This document shows, in pieces, positions 1-8,389 of a DNA stretch of 64,000 nucleotides. The notes below the pieces were generated by a model that saw only the letters and a list, made by a program, of their open reading frames with translations, was not told the DNA's origin and made no database searches. The stretch is from Planococcus shenhongbingii (lineage in GTDB: Bacteria; Bacillota; Bacilli; Bacillales_A; Planococcaceae), in NCBI RefSeq assembly GCF_030413635.1, contig NZ_CP129235.1:2232001-2296000 (forward strand). The letters are read 5' to 3'. The translations under genes and the position numbers were made by a program. Position 1 is the first letter of the stretch. Each line of letters starts with the position of its first letter.

Positions 1-217
1 AGCGGTCCACCTCCTTGTTTTCGTAGATAAACCCTGCCCGTCCTTCTTCACCAATCATAGAGAAATTGTTTGATTCAAAAAGAGGGCTTTCCTTCCAGTT
101 TTCAACCTTAATCATTTCTTCTGCCTCAATTTCGCTGTTTTTATCAGAGGAACCGGCACAGCCTGTCAGAACGATAAGACCTATTATTGAAAAGAAGAGT
201 ACTAGATACCGTTTCAC
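1..217 (-). CDS. Lipoprotein N-terminus (cut by window edge)
   Basis: The minus strand reads a GTG start at 217 preceded by an AGGAGGG ribosome site about 7 bases upstream. The first 20 residues are a signal peptide with a hydrophobic core and the lipobox LTGC, so the mature protein should be lipid-anchored outside the membrane. The following residues (WKESPLFESN, then MIGEEGRAGFI) resemble the start of the DUF4871 family of small Bacillus lipoproteins, from memory only. About 72 codons are visible and the gene runs off the left end. Function unknown. The signal peptide and start are clear; the family name is a guess. Confidence 0.65.
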   Translation of the reverse strand, partial: MKRYLVLFFSIIGLIVLTGCAGSSDKNSEIEAEEMIKVENWKESPLFESNNFSMIGEEGRAGFIYENKEVDR

Positions 218-440
218 TTTAAATCCCTCCTGTAACCATACTTTTTGGAGCGCTCTTTCACTTCAAATATACCAGATATATACAGTTGCGAAAACAGGAG
301 TTCGAATATTCTTTTAATGGAAATCGTACATTTTTCATTTACATTTGCGAGGTAAAAAGTGAATATGGTCAATGAAAAAGGAGGAAAAAGTGGGAGATTT
401 ATTAGACAGGATTCTTTAGTTTTAATGCATCAAAATAAAG

Positions 441-476
441 AAAGTCCGTAAAAGAGAGAGCCTCCCTTTACGGACG
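441..476 (-). terminator. Terminator of the sigma/ABC operon
   Basis: Inverted repeat GTCCGTAAA / TTTACGGAC with a short purine-rich loop, lying about 60 bases beyond the permease stop codon. On the minus strand it is followed by a T-rich tract (TTTCTTTATTTT). It fits an intrinsic terminator for the operon that ends at 533. Confidence 0.6.
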
Positions 477-532
477 AATAAAACGCCAACTTCCATAAAC
501 TTTTTAAGCTAATAGCTTGAATATCAGTTGTT

Positions 533-1405
533 TCAGACATCTCGTTTATTAAAACTGTAAATCGAAAAAAGAACTGCCACTACTCCGTACAACAGCGCAT
601 ACCAAATCATCACATTGCCTGGGACCGAGATACTGGTGAACATCCCGCCTTGAGCCATTGATAATGGGTTATCCGTTGTATCAAACAACAAAATGGTCAT
701 TTTGCGATACATGGAATCTATCGGAAAAACAAGGCTCATGATAATCCCGATGTTTACGAGGCTCGCTTTCTCAATTACTGCTCCAAATTGTTCGATAAAG
801 CCTCCGATAAAGGCTGCTCCGTACAAGATAATGGCAACAATACCTGCATTTAAGGTCGTCATGCGTGTGCTCAACAATAACCCAAACGCGATTAAAACAA
901 ACGGCTGAATCGCAAACACACTTACGGCTTTGATCATCTGGGCCAGGCTGATGTCCAACGCCATCCAGTCTGCTCCAATCCCTTGATGCAGCAAGATGAT
1001 ACTGAAAAATAAGGAGACCGCATAAGCAATCATCAGAAGAGCTAATCCGATAAACTTCCCCAACACAAATTGGGACCGGGAAATCGGCCGCATCAGCCAC
1101 GTATCAATTTGATGGCTTGCCACTTCTCCTGAAATTGAACTGACACTGGCCATGATTGCCAGCAACGCTGTAATAAAAGACGAAAAATAAAGGCCGACTC
1201 CTAAAAGCTGCGAAGCGATGAACTGCTGCATTAACACCACTTCGGTTCCTTGGCCAGCATTCCCGACTTCTTCTGCTCCTTCTTTTCCGGCAAAATAAAT
1301 GGCTGTTCCATAAAGCGCCAGAAAAATGAGCGTCATTATGATGGTAATCAAAAAAATCCGTTTCGAAACCATTTCTTTAATAGTTAATTTACCGATTGTC
1401 CACAT
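533..1405 (-). CDS. ABC-2 type transporter permease
   Basis: A 290-residue membrane protein with about six hydrophobic segments (around residues 17-37, 70-92, 112-140, 160-185, 190-215 and 262-283), the usual plan of the ABC-2 permeases that export drugs, peptides or lipids. An SGEVASHQIDTWLMRPISR segment after the second helix is typical of this group. Its start overlaps the end of the ATPase gene by 17 bases, so the two are translationally coupled and form one transporter. It is last in the sigma / anti-sigma / ATPase / permease operon. The substrate cannot be read from sequence; the sigma-factor link suggests a cell-envelope stress role. Confidence 0.85.
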   Translation of the reverse strand: MWTIGKLTIKEMVSKRIFLITIIMTLIFLALYGTAIYFAGKEGAEEVGNAGQGTEVVLMQQFIASQLLGVGLYFSSFITALLAIMASVSSISGEVASHQIDTWLMRPISRSQFVLGKFIGLALLMIAYAVSLFFSIILLHQGIGADWMALDISLAQMIKAVSVFAIQPFVLIAFGLLLSTRMTTLNAGIVAIILYGAAFIGGFIEQFGAVIEKASLVNIGIIMSLVFPIDSMYRKMTILLFDTTDNPLSMAQGGMFTSISVPGNVMIWYALLYGVVAVLFSIYSFNKRDV

Positions 1406-2324
1406 AAGCGCTCTCCTTTTTCTGGTTCACCCAATGCATGAAAACATCTTCTAAATGCGGGATGATCGGCTTTACTTCAAACACATCAATTTTTTGGGAA
1501 GATAAGTAATGAAGAATTTTGGGTATATCCCTTTCACTTTCAAGCTGAATCAGCCAACGCATACGCCCTTCTTCTGCTTTGACTGTATGATAACTTGTCA
1601 CAAAGGAAGGAAAAGGCGCTCCGATAGACCCTGCTGTGACGACTTCTACTTGTGCTTCCGTCATCATCAATTCTCGCCACGGTCCTTGAACAATCATTTC
1701 TCCTTCGTGGATAATTGACACTTGATCACATAAGGACTCAACTTCATGCAGCAAATGGCTATTTAAGAAAACCGTCTTTCCTTGATCTCGCAAATAGCCC
1801 ATGAGATTCCGGACATCTTTGCGCCCGATCGGATCGAGTGCAGAAGTGGGCTCATCCAAAAAGATCACCTTTGGATCATTTAATATGGCACATGCCAGTC
1901 CAATCCGTTGACTCATTCCTTTTGAAAATCCGCTGATCCGGCCCCTTTCTTTTCCGGTCATTCCAACTAACTCGATAACTTCTTCAATCCGTTTGTTTCG
2001 CTGCCGGACGGGTATTTTACACAATTCCGCATGGCTGTCCAGCAGCTGCTTTCCAGTCAGCCAGTCAGGATAGCGGAACAACTCAGGCAGGTAGCCCACC
2101 TGTTCCCGTGATTTTGTCGTTCCAATCGGTTCTCCGAGAATAAACCCTTCTCCGCTTGTCGGCTGCAGCAAGCCAAGAAGCGTCCGGACAAAAGTGCTTT
2201 TTCCAGAGCCATTCGGACCTAAGAAACCATAGACAATTCCCTCTCCTATGGACAAGGTCACATCTGATATGCCACCTTTTCCATCGTATGTTTTCGTTAA
2301 CGAATTCGTCTGAATTACATTCAT
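1389..2324 (-). CDS. ABC transporter ATP-binding protein
   Basis: A 311-residue ATPase of the CcmA/NatA type. Walker A GPNGSGKST is at residues 36-44, the signature region reads SGFSKGMSQR, and Walker B is VIFLDEPTSAL. A C-terminal extension of about 90 residues after the nucleotide-binding domain is common in the exporters that pair with ABC-2 permeases. A GGAGGAAGAGG site sits directly before the ATG. It powers the permease encoded immediately downstream. A hairpin separates it from the anti-sigma gene upstream, so its expression may be lower than, or uncoupled from, the regulator genes. Confidence 0.9.
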   Translation of the reverse strand: MNVIQTNSLTKTYDGKGGISDVTLSIGEGIVYGFLGPNGSGKSTFVRTLLGLLQPTSGEGFILGEPIGTTKSREQVGYLPELFRYPDWLTGKQLLDSHAELCKIPVRQRNKRIEEVIELVGMTGKERGRISGFSKGMSQRIGLACAILNDPKVIFLDEPTSALDPIGRKDVRNLMGYLRDQGKTVFLNSHLLHEVESLCDQVSIIHEGEMIVQGPWRELMMTEAQVEVVTAGSIGAPFPSFVTSYHTVKAEEGRMRWLIQLESERDIPKILHYLSSQKIDVFEVKPIIPHLEDVFMHWVNQKKESAYVDNR

Positions 2325-2346
2325 CCTCTTCCTCCCTCATGTTCAG

Positions 2347-2385
2347 AAAAAAGTTCAGAGCGGAACGTGGCCACTCTGAACTTTT
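2347..2385 (-). terminator. Internal terminator or attenuator in the sigma operon
   Basis: An inverted repeat AAGTTCAGAG / CTCTGAACTT with a 13-base loop lies between the anti-sigma stop and the ATPase start. Read on the minus strand, the second arm runs into TTTTTT, the form of an intrinsic terminator. It sits inside an apparent operon, so it probably reduces read-through from the regulator pair into the transporter pair. Confidence 0.65.
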
Positions 2386-2394
2386 AATGTCACA

Positions 2395-3528
2395 TTAATT
2401 TACTTGTTCGCTTAAACCAACCAATTCATCTGTACCCAATTTGCCTTCAGCAAAAATTGTATGAATATCACCGTTGGCCTGCCAAACAATATAGGAATGC
2501 TCTTCACTTTCAACGGCAAAACCTTGAGCATCGCCTACACGGACTTCAGTCATGCTGGATCCTTCTGTTGCAGCATAAGGAATCGGCAATGTCGTTTCAA
2601 TATTGTCAATACCGGCCAGCTGCGTCTTCACATTTTCAGGCAAGAACGGGAGAGAAAGCAGCGTAGCTCTCAACTGCTCAATCGACACGCCTTCAGGAAC
2701 ATCGATTTCCGGAGATTTCGTGCGCATATAAGAGATGTATTGGCCATCCATCACGTAATCTGCGTGAACAGCTTCATATGTTGATACGGAAAAAGGCTTT
2801 CCATCTAATTGGGCTTCAAACTGCTGGTCTGAACCTAACTGAGCCAATAACTGATTCGCTTTTTCTACATCCAAAGTAAATGTGATCGTGGATGCCGGCA
2901 TCACACTCACGCCCTCGACTTCAACTTCCCGTAACGCAGGTACTGAATGGCCGGCTGCTTCAGCTGCTTGTTGGGTTTCAAAATAAGTTGTCTCTCCAGC
3001 AGCCTCTGACATTTCCAACTGCCCGATGCCTTTCAAGTCGAGAGATCCTTCCTTATTCTCACTGACCCAGTTCTCGATTTCACTTATATCATTCTGTGTC
3101 AATGTCACCACCTCAAACTGATTCACACGGAATAAGGATAGAAATTGATTGGCTTCTACCCGGACTTGAGGGTGGGCAAATGAACTGAATAATGCTGCTG
3201 CAACGACTCCTGATACGAGTAAACGTTTCGTTTTTGTCTTCAATGTACTCCATCCCTTTCTTTTTTTCATAACTTTCTCTTGTTCCGGGTTTTGATTTCC
3301 GGCGAATTGCAGATTTTCCTCGAACTTTGCCCAGGCTTGAGTTATATCGATATGAATATCTTGTGCCTCTAAAGCTTTCTCACAAAATGACTGCAGTTTC
3401 TGTAATTCATCGATTTTTTCACGGCAAGTATGGCAGCTCTCTAAATGCTTCATAATTTGTTTTTTCTGCTCGCGGCTAACTTCTCCATCTAAATAAGCCT
3501 GCAGCACGCCTAAATCATGACACGTCAT
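2395..3528 (-). CDS. Anti-sigma factor with zinc-finger (zf-HC2)
   Basis: 377 residues. The N-terminus carries the anti-sigma zinc-binding motif (H28 then CHTC at about 32-35 in KHLESCHTCREK), followed by a cytoplasmic linker. A single membrane segment is near residues 104-122 and an extracellular domain of about 250 residues follows. This is the plan of RsiX/RsiW-like membrane anti-sigma factors, which hold an ECF sigma factor until an envelope signal. Its ATG overlaps the sigma stop codon (ATGA), so the pair is coupled. The outer domain resembles DUF4367-like domains only loosely, and the signal it senses is unknown. Confidence 0.85.
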   Translation of the reverse strand: MTCHDLGVLQAYLDGEVSREQKKQIMKHLESCHTCREKIDELQKLQSFCEKALEAQDIHIDITQAWAKFEENLQFAGNQNPEQEKVMKKRKGWSTLKTKTKRLLVSGVVAAALFSSFAHPQVRVEANQFLSLFRVNQFEVVTLTQNDISEIENWVSENKEGSLDLKGIGQLEMSEAAGETTYFETQQAAEAAGHSVPALREVEVEGVSVMPASTITFTLDVEKANQLLAQLGSDQQFEAQLDGKPFSVSTYEAVHADYVMDGQYISYMRTKSPEIDVPEGVSIEQLRATLLSLPFLPENVKTQLAGIDNIETTLPIPYAATEGSSMTEVRVGDAQGFAVESEEHSYIVWQANGDIHTIFAEGKLGTDELVGLSEQVN

Positions 3529-4073
3529 TTATCTTCTCCCCTTTCTTCCATATAAGAATCTTTAAACCGTTTTTTAGCGCGAGCCAACAAAGTGCCAATG
3601 GATATTTTTTCTACGCCTTTATCTTTTGCAATTTCCTCGTAACTGTATCCTGAAAATTTCATAATCAAGATATCGCGGTCCCGCTCAGATAATTTCATTA
3701 ATATTTTTTGAACTTCATTGATGTCTTCAAGTTCCATATACCGCTCTTCAACAGAGCCAGATGCACTGTTTTCATAGATTTTTTGTTTGTCGTTACGGGC
3801 ATGATGGCGTTTTTCAGTTCGAATATGATTATAGGCTGTATTTACAGTAACTTTTGTCAGCCAGCCATGTATATTTTCAATTGTTTTTCGATCGGCATTA
3901 TACAACTTAACAAATACTTCTTGGGCGATATCTTCTGCAATGGCTTGTTCTTTAACAATAACGAGAGCTTTCCGGACGACAAGAGAGTAATGTTGTTTGA
4001 ATAAATTCTGAAATATATCTTCTTTTGACGAATTGTTTTTGTCATTGGACAAATTCGCCTTCACCTCCATCAT
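3525..4073 (-). CDS. ECF-type RNA polymerase sigma factor
   Basis: 182 residues. Region 2 is recognisable at about residues 21-95 (FQNLFKQHYSLVVRKALVIV, then AEDIAQEVFVKLY) and region 4 at about 125-172 (LSERDRDILIMKFSGYSYEE, then a helix-turn-helix ending LLARAKKRFK). No region 1.1 or region 3 is present, as expected for group 4 (ECF) sigma factors. A GGGAGG site precedes tandem ATGs; the first has the better spacing. It is the first gene of the operon and probably controls itself and the ABC exporter. I saw no convincing ECF -35/-10 pair upstream. Confidence 0.88.
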   Translation of the reverse strand: MMEVKANLSNDKNNSSKEDIFQNLFKQHYSLVVRKALVIVKEQAIAEDIAQEVFVKLYNADRKTIENIHGWLTKVTVNTAYNHIRTEKRHHARNDKQKIYENSASGSVEERYMELEDINEVQKILMKLSERDRDILIMKFSGYSYEEIAKDKGVEKISIGTLLARAKKRFKDSYMEERGEDK

Positions 4074-4337
4074 TATTTCCTCCCTTCAAAAAGCCCTTAT
4101 ACTAAAGACACCGGAATTCATAATTTTATGACATTTTAAGAGACTTTTTTTTTCAATAGGATTAGAAATGAGGACTAACTGTGGCAGCTTTTTATGTAAT
4201 TATTTTCATTATGAATTTAACACATTATTTATCGAATAACAATAAATATTTATTCATTTATAACTTTCTTTTAAAGAATATGCAAAAAATTACTGAAGTA
4301 AAAGCAACAATTAAATAGGCACCCATTGTTTTGGCGA

Positions 4338-4442
4338 GTTGGGCATATATGGCCTGAAGTTGGGCATAACCATCAGAGACTTGGGCATAAATGATTGAAA
4401 GTTGGGCACAACCCTTTTGAACTTGGGCATAACGAATAAAAG
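4338..4442. repeat. Five tandem 21-bp repeats, core TTGGGCATAA
   Basis: Five consecutive 21-base units begin at 4338, 4359, 4380, 4401 and 4422. Each starts (G/C)TTGGGCA(T/C)A and then diverges. The period is a multiple of three but no open frame runs through. Two further units of the same 21-base period with core TTGCTC.TAAA follow at 4480-4521. This looks like decayed repetitive DNA rather than a gene. Confidence 0.85.
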
Positions 4443-4479
4443 CAGCGAAGTTTTATACTTTCTTCGGGCAAAAAGGCTA

Positions 4480-4521
4480 GTTGCTCGTAAACACTACTAA
4501 GTTGCTCCTAAAAGAAATAAA
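4480..4521. repeat. Two 21-bp repeats, core TTGCTC
   Basis: Two adjacent 21-base units, GTTGCTCGTAAA and GTTGCTCCTAAA plus AT-rich remainder, with the same period as the TTGGGCATAA array about 40 bases upstream. The second unit abuts the hairpin at 4525. Confidence 0.7.
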
Positions 4522-4563
4522 GAAAGCTTGTCTGGCCGCTCGAACGGCCTGACAAGCTCTCTT
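4522..4563. terminator. Bidirectional terminator-like hairpin
   Basis: Arms AGCTTGTCTGGCC / GGCCTGACAAGCT around an 8-base loop, with A-rich sequence on one side and CTCTTTATT on the other. The stem is strong. It could end the decayed gene on the minus strand. Confidence 0.6.
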
Positions 4564-4800
4564 TATTATCTCCCGACTCCACGCGGCCCAGTTCCACTTT
4601 CATCAAAGTGCCGTCTTCTTCATGTTCCGTTTCGAGTATGGCGGCGGAATCATTTAAATAGGGGGACTGCATCTCCGCGTTCGAAAGGAATAATAATCCG
4701 GCAGGTAACATAATCCGCTTATATGAAAAGATCTTGACGTTTCCAATCTTTCGGTTTGATATTTTGAAGCACCCATTCTTCACCTGCTGAAGCCGATCTT
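4560..4800 (-). pseudogene. Remnant of a GTPase HflX-like C-terminus
   Basis: No intact gene is present. On the minus strand two frames each carry protein-like segments that join into one tail: RIIIPFERGDAVPLF in one frame and NDSAAILETEHEEDGTLMKV in the next, shifted at about 4660. The pattern 'IPFERGDAV..F....A.ILETE.EEDGT' resembles the end of the ribosome-associated GTPase HflX, which has EEDGS in a similar place. In-frame stops and the shift show it is dead. The family assignment is from memory. Decay is directly visible. Confidence 0.35.
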
Positions 4801-4918
4801 GCGGAAAGCCAAGTGGCCGGCCCGGCTGGTTCTAGTCCCCCCTATTCATCCATCTTTGCCTTTGTCTACCGTATGAAAGTGCTTTTTAAGAAGTTTGAAT
4901 TTTTTCACGTCATTCTGT

Positions 4919-5311
4919 TTAAATAGAAAATGTTTCTGAGTTCTCAGTCTCTCCTGGCTCCTCATGCAGTTGGCGCAATTCAATCTGGCCTTCCCCATTG
5001 CCCATTGGATCGGGCATCCGCATGGCCCATTCAACGGCTTCTTCCCTTGACTTCACATCAATCAGAATGAACCCGGCTATTAATTCTTTCGTTTCCGAAA
5101 AAGGACCATTTGTAACCACAGGCTTTTCTCCTGGCTTCGAGTATGAAATGCGCATCCCATTTGAACTTGGATGAAGCCCCTTCGCCATGACCCGTACTCC
5201 TGCCTTCAATAATTCCTCATTGTACTTTGACATGGCTTCAATAAGCTCAGGGCTTTGGGAGTTTCCGACTTCCGTATTAGTCGAGGCTTTGACAATCAGC
5301 ATAAACTGCAT
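4919..5311 (-). CDS. YCII-related (DGPF-type) protein
   Basis: 130 residues forming one ferredoxin-like YCII domain. The start MQFMLIVKA, the central NGPFSETKELIAGF and the ending EVRPL-like block (here GQIELRQLHE) are the family pattern; DGPFxETKE is here NGPFSETKE. An AAGGAGG site lies 8 bases before the ATG. Members are often encoded near ECF sigma factors in other bacteria, but their biochemical role is not settled. It stands alone between two long spacers. Confidence 0.85.
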   Translation of the reverse strand: MQFMLIVKASTNTEVGNSQSPELIEAMSKYNEELLKAGVRVMAKGLHPSSNGMRISYSKPGEKPVVTNGPFSETKELIAGFILIDVKSREEAVEWAMRMPDPMGNGEGQIELRQLHEEPGETENSETFSI

Positions 5312-5608
5312 AATAATTCCTCCTTTTTAGAAGCAAATTCCCTTTTGTTTATTCAACTAACCACTTTTTGCTGAATAATAAAAAACTCATCATGCAGCAG
5401 CTCAATTTCCTTTATTCTTCAAATTTGAAGAGCGTTTTTAAATAACCTATTTCTTTAGTTTTTCACCTTATTCCTTTCGCTTGTTAACAACAAAAAGCCT
5501 TATTATTAGGGATTGGCATTCTTTCATGTTACGCTTAATATCTGAAATATATGGATTCTTTCAGACTTTTCTTAGTCGTTTTCCATGGTTGGAAAGGAGA
5601 TTCCTCGT
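5312..5608. other. Intergenic spacer between divergent genes
   Basis: About 300 AT-rich bases between the divergent YCII gene and the small gene at 5609. I see no open frame, hairpin with T-run or known RNA motif. It must hold both promoters. Confidence 0.5.
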
Positions 5609-5851
5609 ATGAAATATAACAGCATCAAGGTTTTTCTTGAGACAATGAGTGAATACAATACCGTTAACATCAATCAGGTATTCACTACGGAAGACGGCCA
5701 AAGCTTATCCGTTCGTTGTCTGCCAGGCACCACTACTTTTGAAATTTCCAATGCACAGACGCAGGTGGTTATTCAAAGCGATACACTTGAAAAAACAGCT
5801 GAGTACATCGTTGCGTTTTTAGCTTCTTATGATTTGAGCATTAACTCCTGA
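5609..5851 (+). CDS. Small hypothetical protein, paralogue 1
   Basis: 80 residues. I chose the ATG at 5609 because GGAAAGGAG lies 8 bases upstream; a longer reading from 5585 would swallow that site. It has no signal peptide and no membrane segment. The sequence alternates short strands and one helix and aligns along its length with the next gene: M-K-x(6)-F/L-L, then a VRCL / VKCL block, then a final helix EKTAEYIVAFL / DQAAEALYEKI. Family not recognised. A weak hairpin ending in eight T residues follows the stop, so it is probably a single-gene transcript. Confidence 0.65.
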   Translation: MKYNSIKVFLETMSEYNTVNINQVFTTEDGQSLSVRCLPGTTTFEISNAQTQVVIQSDTLEKTAEYIVAFLASYDLSINS

Positions 5852-5872
5852 TGTTTAAGGGGTTTTTTTTTC
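5846..5872 (+). terminator. Terminator after small paralogue 1
   Basis: Short stem ACTCCT / AGGGGT (one G-T pair) followed by a long T tract, overlapping the stop codon. Confidence 0.5.
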
Positions 5873-5972
5873 GATTAAAAACTGGAAAATAGGGTAAAAT
5901 CTATATAGCTGAACTCTGGAATTCTTATAAACATGTATCAACTAAGTCACAGAAAGAAAGAGCGCGATATTT

Positions 5973-6206
5973 ATGAAGCTGGAACACATTAAGAATCTCT
6001 TGCAGATTTCGTGCACTTTTAATACTTCTTCCATCAGCCATTCCTTCTCGATTGGCGTGAATGACACGCTCATAGTGAAGTGTTTAAAAGACACATTCAT
6101 ACTTGAAGTAACATCAAGTGAGAATCCGCAAGTTGAATATTATACGTCGATTGACCAAGCAGCCGAAGCTCTCTATGAAAAAATCCATGCCAATAAAACA
6201 AACTGA
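5973..6206 (+). CDS. Small hypothetical protein, paralogue 2
   Basis: 77 residues, related to the gene 120 bases upstream over its whole length (same start pattern, LIVKCL core, C-terminal helix). A weak ribosome site (GAAAGAAAGAG) precedes the ATG. It is soluble with no known motif. Tandem duplicated small genes of this sort have no assigned role that I know of. A clear intrinsic terminator overlaps the stop codon, so each copy seems to be its own transcript. Confidence 0.6.
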   Translation: MKLEHIKNLLQISCTFNTSSISHSFSIGVNDTLIVKCLKDTFILEVTSSENPQVEYYTSIDQAAEALYEKIHANKTN

Positions 6207-6231
6207 CTTCCTTGGAAAAAAGGAAGTTTTT
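6204..6231 (+). terminator. Terminator after small paralogue 2
   Basis: Stem ACTTCCTT / AAGGAAGT with a 6-base loop followed by TTTTTG. Confidence 0.7.
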
Positions 6232-6466
6232 GTTTGTTCACTGCAATTGAACAAGACCCATGAGGGTTCCTCCTACAAGTTCACGCCGTTCCCATAACCA
6301 ACTCCGCAATAAGTCTGGATAAAACTTTGCTGAACTCGCAAATTTTGAAGTCTTGAGCATTTTTAAACCCTGAAAACAGACAAATTATTCTGTTTACTTG
6401 CAGGATATCATTTTGATTTAGAGAAATAATACATACTAACATTAATTATGACAGGAGGAGGTACTG

Positions 6467-6952
6467 ATGACATTTGAATATAAGAACATTCTTGCAGCTG
6501 TTGACGGATCAAATGAAGCTAAACGTGCGTTTGAGACATCAGTTGGAATCGCCAAGCGAAACAATGCCATTCTTAATCTGATTTATGTAGTTGATACCCG
6601 TTCCTACACGGCCATGACAAAGCGGGTGCCAAGTATTGATGACCGGGTCTTTGCGCATGGAAGAGAACTTCTCGATAATTACAAAAAAGAAGCCCAAGCA
6701 GCTGGCCTTCCTGAGGTAAATATAATTGTCGCTCCTGGTTCCCCGCATAAGGTCATTTCGCGTGAGTATGCAAAACGGGTAAACGCCGATCTGATTGTAT
6801 GCGGAGCCCAAGGCATGAATGCGGTTGAGCATTTTTTGATGGGAAGCGTCTCTGAGCATATTGTACGTTCCAGTCCCTGTGATGTTTTAGTTGTCCGCAG
6901 AAGTGAATCCGAGAAGGCAGAAGATCAACAGAGAGCTGATCTTAAAAAATAA
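6467..6952 (+). CDS. Universal stress protein, UspA family (copy 1)
   Basis: 161 residues, single Usp domain. The N-terminal strand ILAAVDGSNEA carries the ATP-contacting Asp. The nucleotide loop is present near residues 110-125 as G-A-Q-G followed nine residues later by MGSVSEHIV, matching the G-2X-G-9X-G(S/T) pattern of ATP-binding Usp proteins. An AGGAGGAGG site precedes the ATG. A second, closely related copy lies 4.1 kb downstream with the same ribosome-site block, and kimA lies between them. Family role: stress survival; the precise function is not known. Confidence 0.9.
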   Translation: MTFEYKNILAAVDGSNEAKRAFETSVGIAKRNNAILNLIYVVDTRSYTAMTKRVPSIDDRVFAHGRELLDNYKKEAQAAGLPEVNIIVAPGSPHKVISREYAKRVNADLIVCGAQGMNAVEHFLMGSVSEHIVRSSPCDVLVVRRSESEKAEDQQRADLKK

Positions 6953-7044
6953 CGTAGCGGATTCGACCATTGTTCCTGAATTCCAAAGGAGCCCAGTGAA
7001 CTTGAATTCTAACTTATTGGGTTTATCGGATTATGCAGTGATAT

Positions 7045-7093
7045 AAAAAGAATGAAGCAGGCGGATAAATGCACCGTCAGCTTCATTCTTTTT
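7045..7093. terminator. Bidirectional terminator between usp and the acyltransferase
   Basis: Perfect 14-base arms AAAAAGAATGAAGC / GCTTCATTCTTTTT around a 21-base loop. It ends in T on both strands and so can serve the convergent genes on either side. Confidence 0.85.
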
Positions 7094-7210
7094 ATTTGTA
7101 AGCGCGTTAACCGATAAAGCTGGATCTGATGATTTTCAATTTCCACAATCCGAATTTCATCCGATTTATGATAAGGGATTTGTTCCCCTTTTCCGCATAT
7201 CCATTTTTAT

Positions 7211-8218
7211 TCACAACGATTTGGATAGGGCAATTGATTTTGACCGATAGGCCGGGAAGAATTCCGTTTCCTCTTTTACATCGAGGCAAGCGCACAATTC
7301 TTGATAAATTTTTTCATCCCAGATTTTTCGCCCGGTATAAAATTTGAAAGCGGTCTGTCTGCCAAATTGCTTTTTAAAAATATAAAGATTATCTTCCGGA
7401 CTATTTGTCCTTCCCCCGCCGCCGTGTATCAAATCTATTCCATGCTGTTTCCCCCAAAGCGCCAAGGCATAATTAAGAATCGAAGCGGGCGAAAAACAAT
7501 GGAATTCCGATAAGGTCCCCGACAAATGGGTGTGTACAAAATTTTCATAGACAAAGTTCAATCCAGCACCGATTACCCGCCCTTCATACAGCACTTCAAC
7601 GAGCAGTACATTCTTCCCTAAAAGCAAGATCAAGTTTTTAAAATACTCATCTCCGAAGAAATAATACATATCGGCATGATTGCGCTCCATCGTTGCATAA
7701 TAGATTTTCTTGAATTCGGTCAAATCTTTTGGGTTCATTGTCACCCGGTATTCCACGCCTGCTTTTAAAGCCTGCCGGATGTTTTTGCGGGCTGACTTTG
7801 AAAACTCCATCTCAACCGGCTGTTCGTAATCCTTCAAATTGGTCCCGACCGTGCAGCGCAGTTGAGTGACATCGTAACACGTATGAAAATCCTCCGCGTT
7901 ATTGAGTACAGGATGGAAACGGATAAATTCACTGACGATCCGCTGTTCAGTGCAATACTGCTGGAAAGCGGCCTCAAACGCATTAATTAAGTCAGAAATG
8001 CGCCCCTTTTCGCATTTCAGAATTTGTGGCCCCCCATAGCCATAAGGCGTTACGAGATCGTAATATACTTTCCTTTCTATCCGCACAGGAATCTCCCGTT
8101 TAATGAACGAATGCTTCACTGTTCCAAATTTATGCTGGAAATTGAAAACCTGAAAAATCCCATTTTCGATTTCTTCAAACAAACGGCCATAATTTTCCTC
8201 AAAATAGATATCTTTCAT
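7211..8218 (-). CDS. FemAB/GNAT-like acyltransferase
   Basis: 335 residues. The ATG at 8218 was preferred because AAAGGGGTG lies just upstream; the frame is open 25 codons further. The second half has the fold signals of the FemAB/BioF2-like acetyltransferase group: KSARKNIRQALKAGVEYRV, then ERNHADMYYFF, then a strand pair LVEVLYEGRVIGAGLNFVY and GGGGRTNSPEDNLYIFKKQF. Proteins of this type move an amino acid or acyl group to a sugar or peptide in cell-wall or capsule synthesis. No polysaccharide locus is nearby, so the substrate is unknown. It stands alone. Confidence 0.7.
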   Translation of the reverse strand: MKDIYFEENYGRLFEEIENGIFQVFNFQHKFGTVKHSFIKREIPVRIERKVYYDLVTPYGYGGPQILKCEKGRISDLINAFEAAFQQYCTEQRIVSEFIRFHPVLNNAEDFHTCYDVTQLRCTVGTNLKDYEQPVEMEFSKSARKNIRQALKAGVEYRVTMNPKDLTEFKKIYYATMERNHADMYYFFGDEYFKNLILLLGKNVLLVEVLYEGRVIGAGLNFVYENFVHTHLSGTLSEFHCFSPASILNYALALWGKQHGIDLIHGGGGRTNSPEDNLYIFKKQFGRQTAFKFYTGRKIWDEKIYQELCACLDVKEETEFFPAYRSKSIALSKSL

Positions 8219-8389
8219 CTCATTACACCCCTTTTCTCTGCAAATGAACGGCTCGTGCGTTTTGTAACCTCGACCTTTTTGCTGTGTCAGCATTGTTTAG
8301 AAGGATGAATCGAACAAAGCTCAATCCATTTCTTCTTTGCCTATTTATATTCATCCAATTTTTCATCGTGTTCGTTTGATACGTTTCCA

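Noticed and set aside
4074..4160. ECF promoter (AAC...CGT type) before the sigma gene
   Set aside because: Searched by eye for autoregulatory -35/-10 pairs. Nothing convincing was found.
6240..6466. Possible gene tail on the minus strand (SWLWERRELVGGTLMGLVQL)
   Set aside because: Fewer than 35 protein-like codons with no start or family; too little to support.
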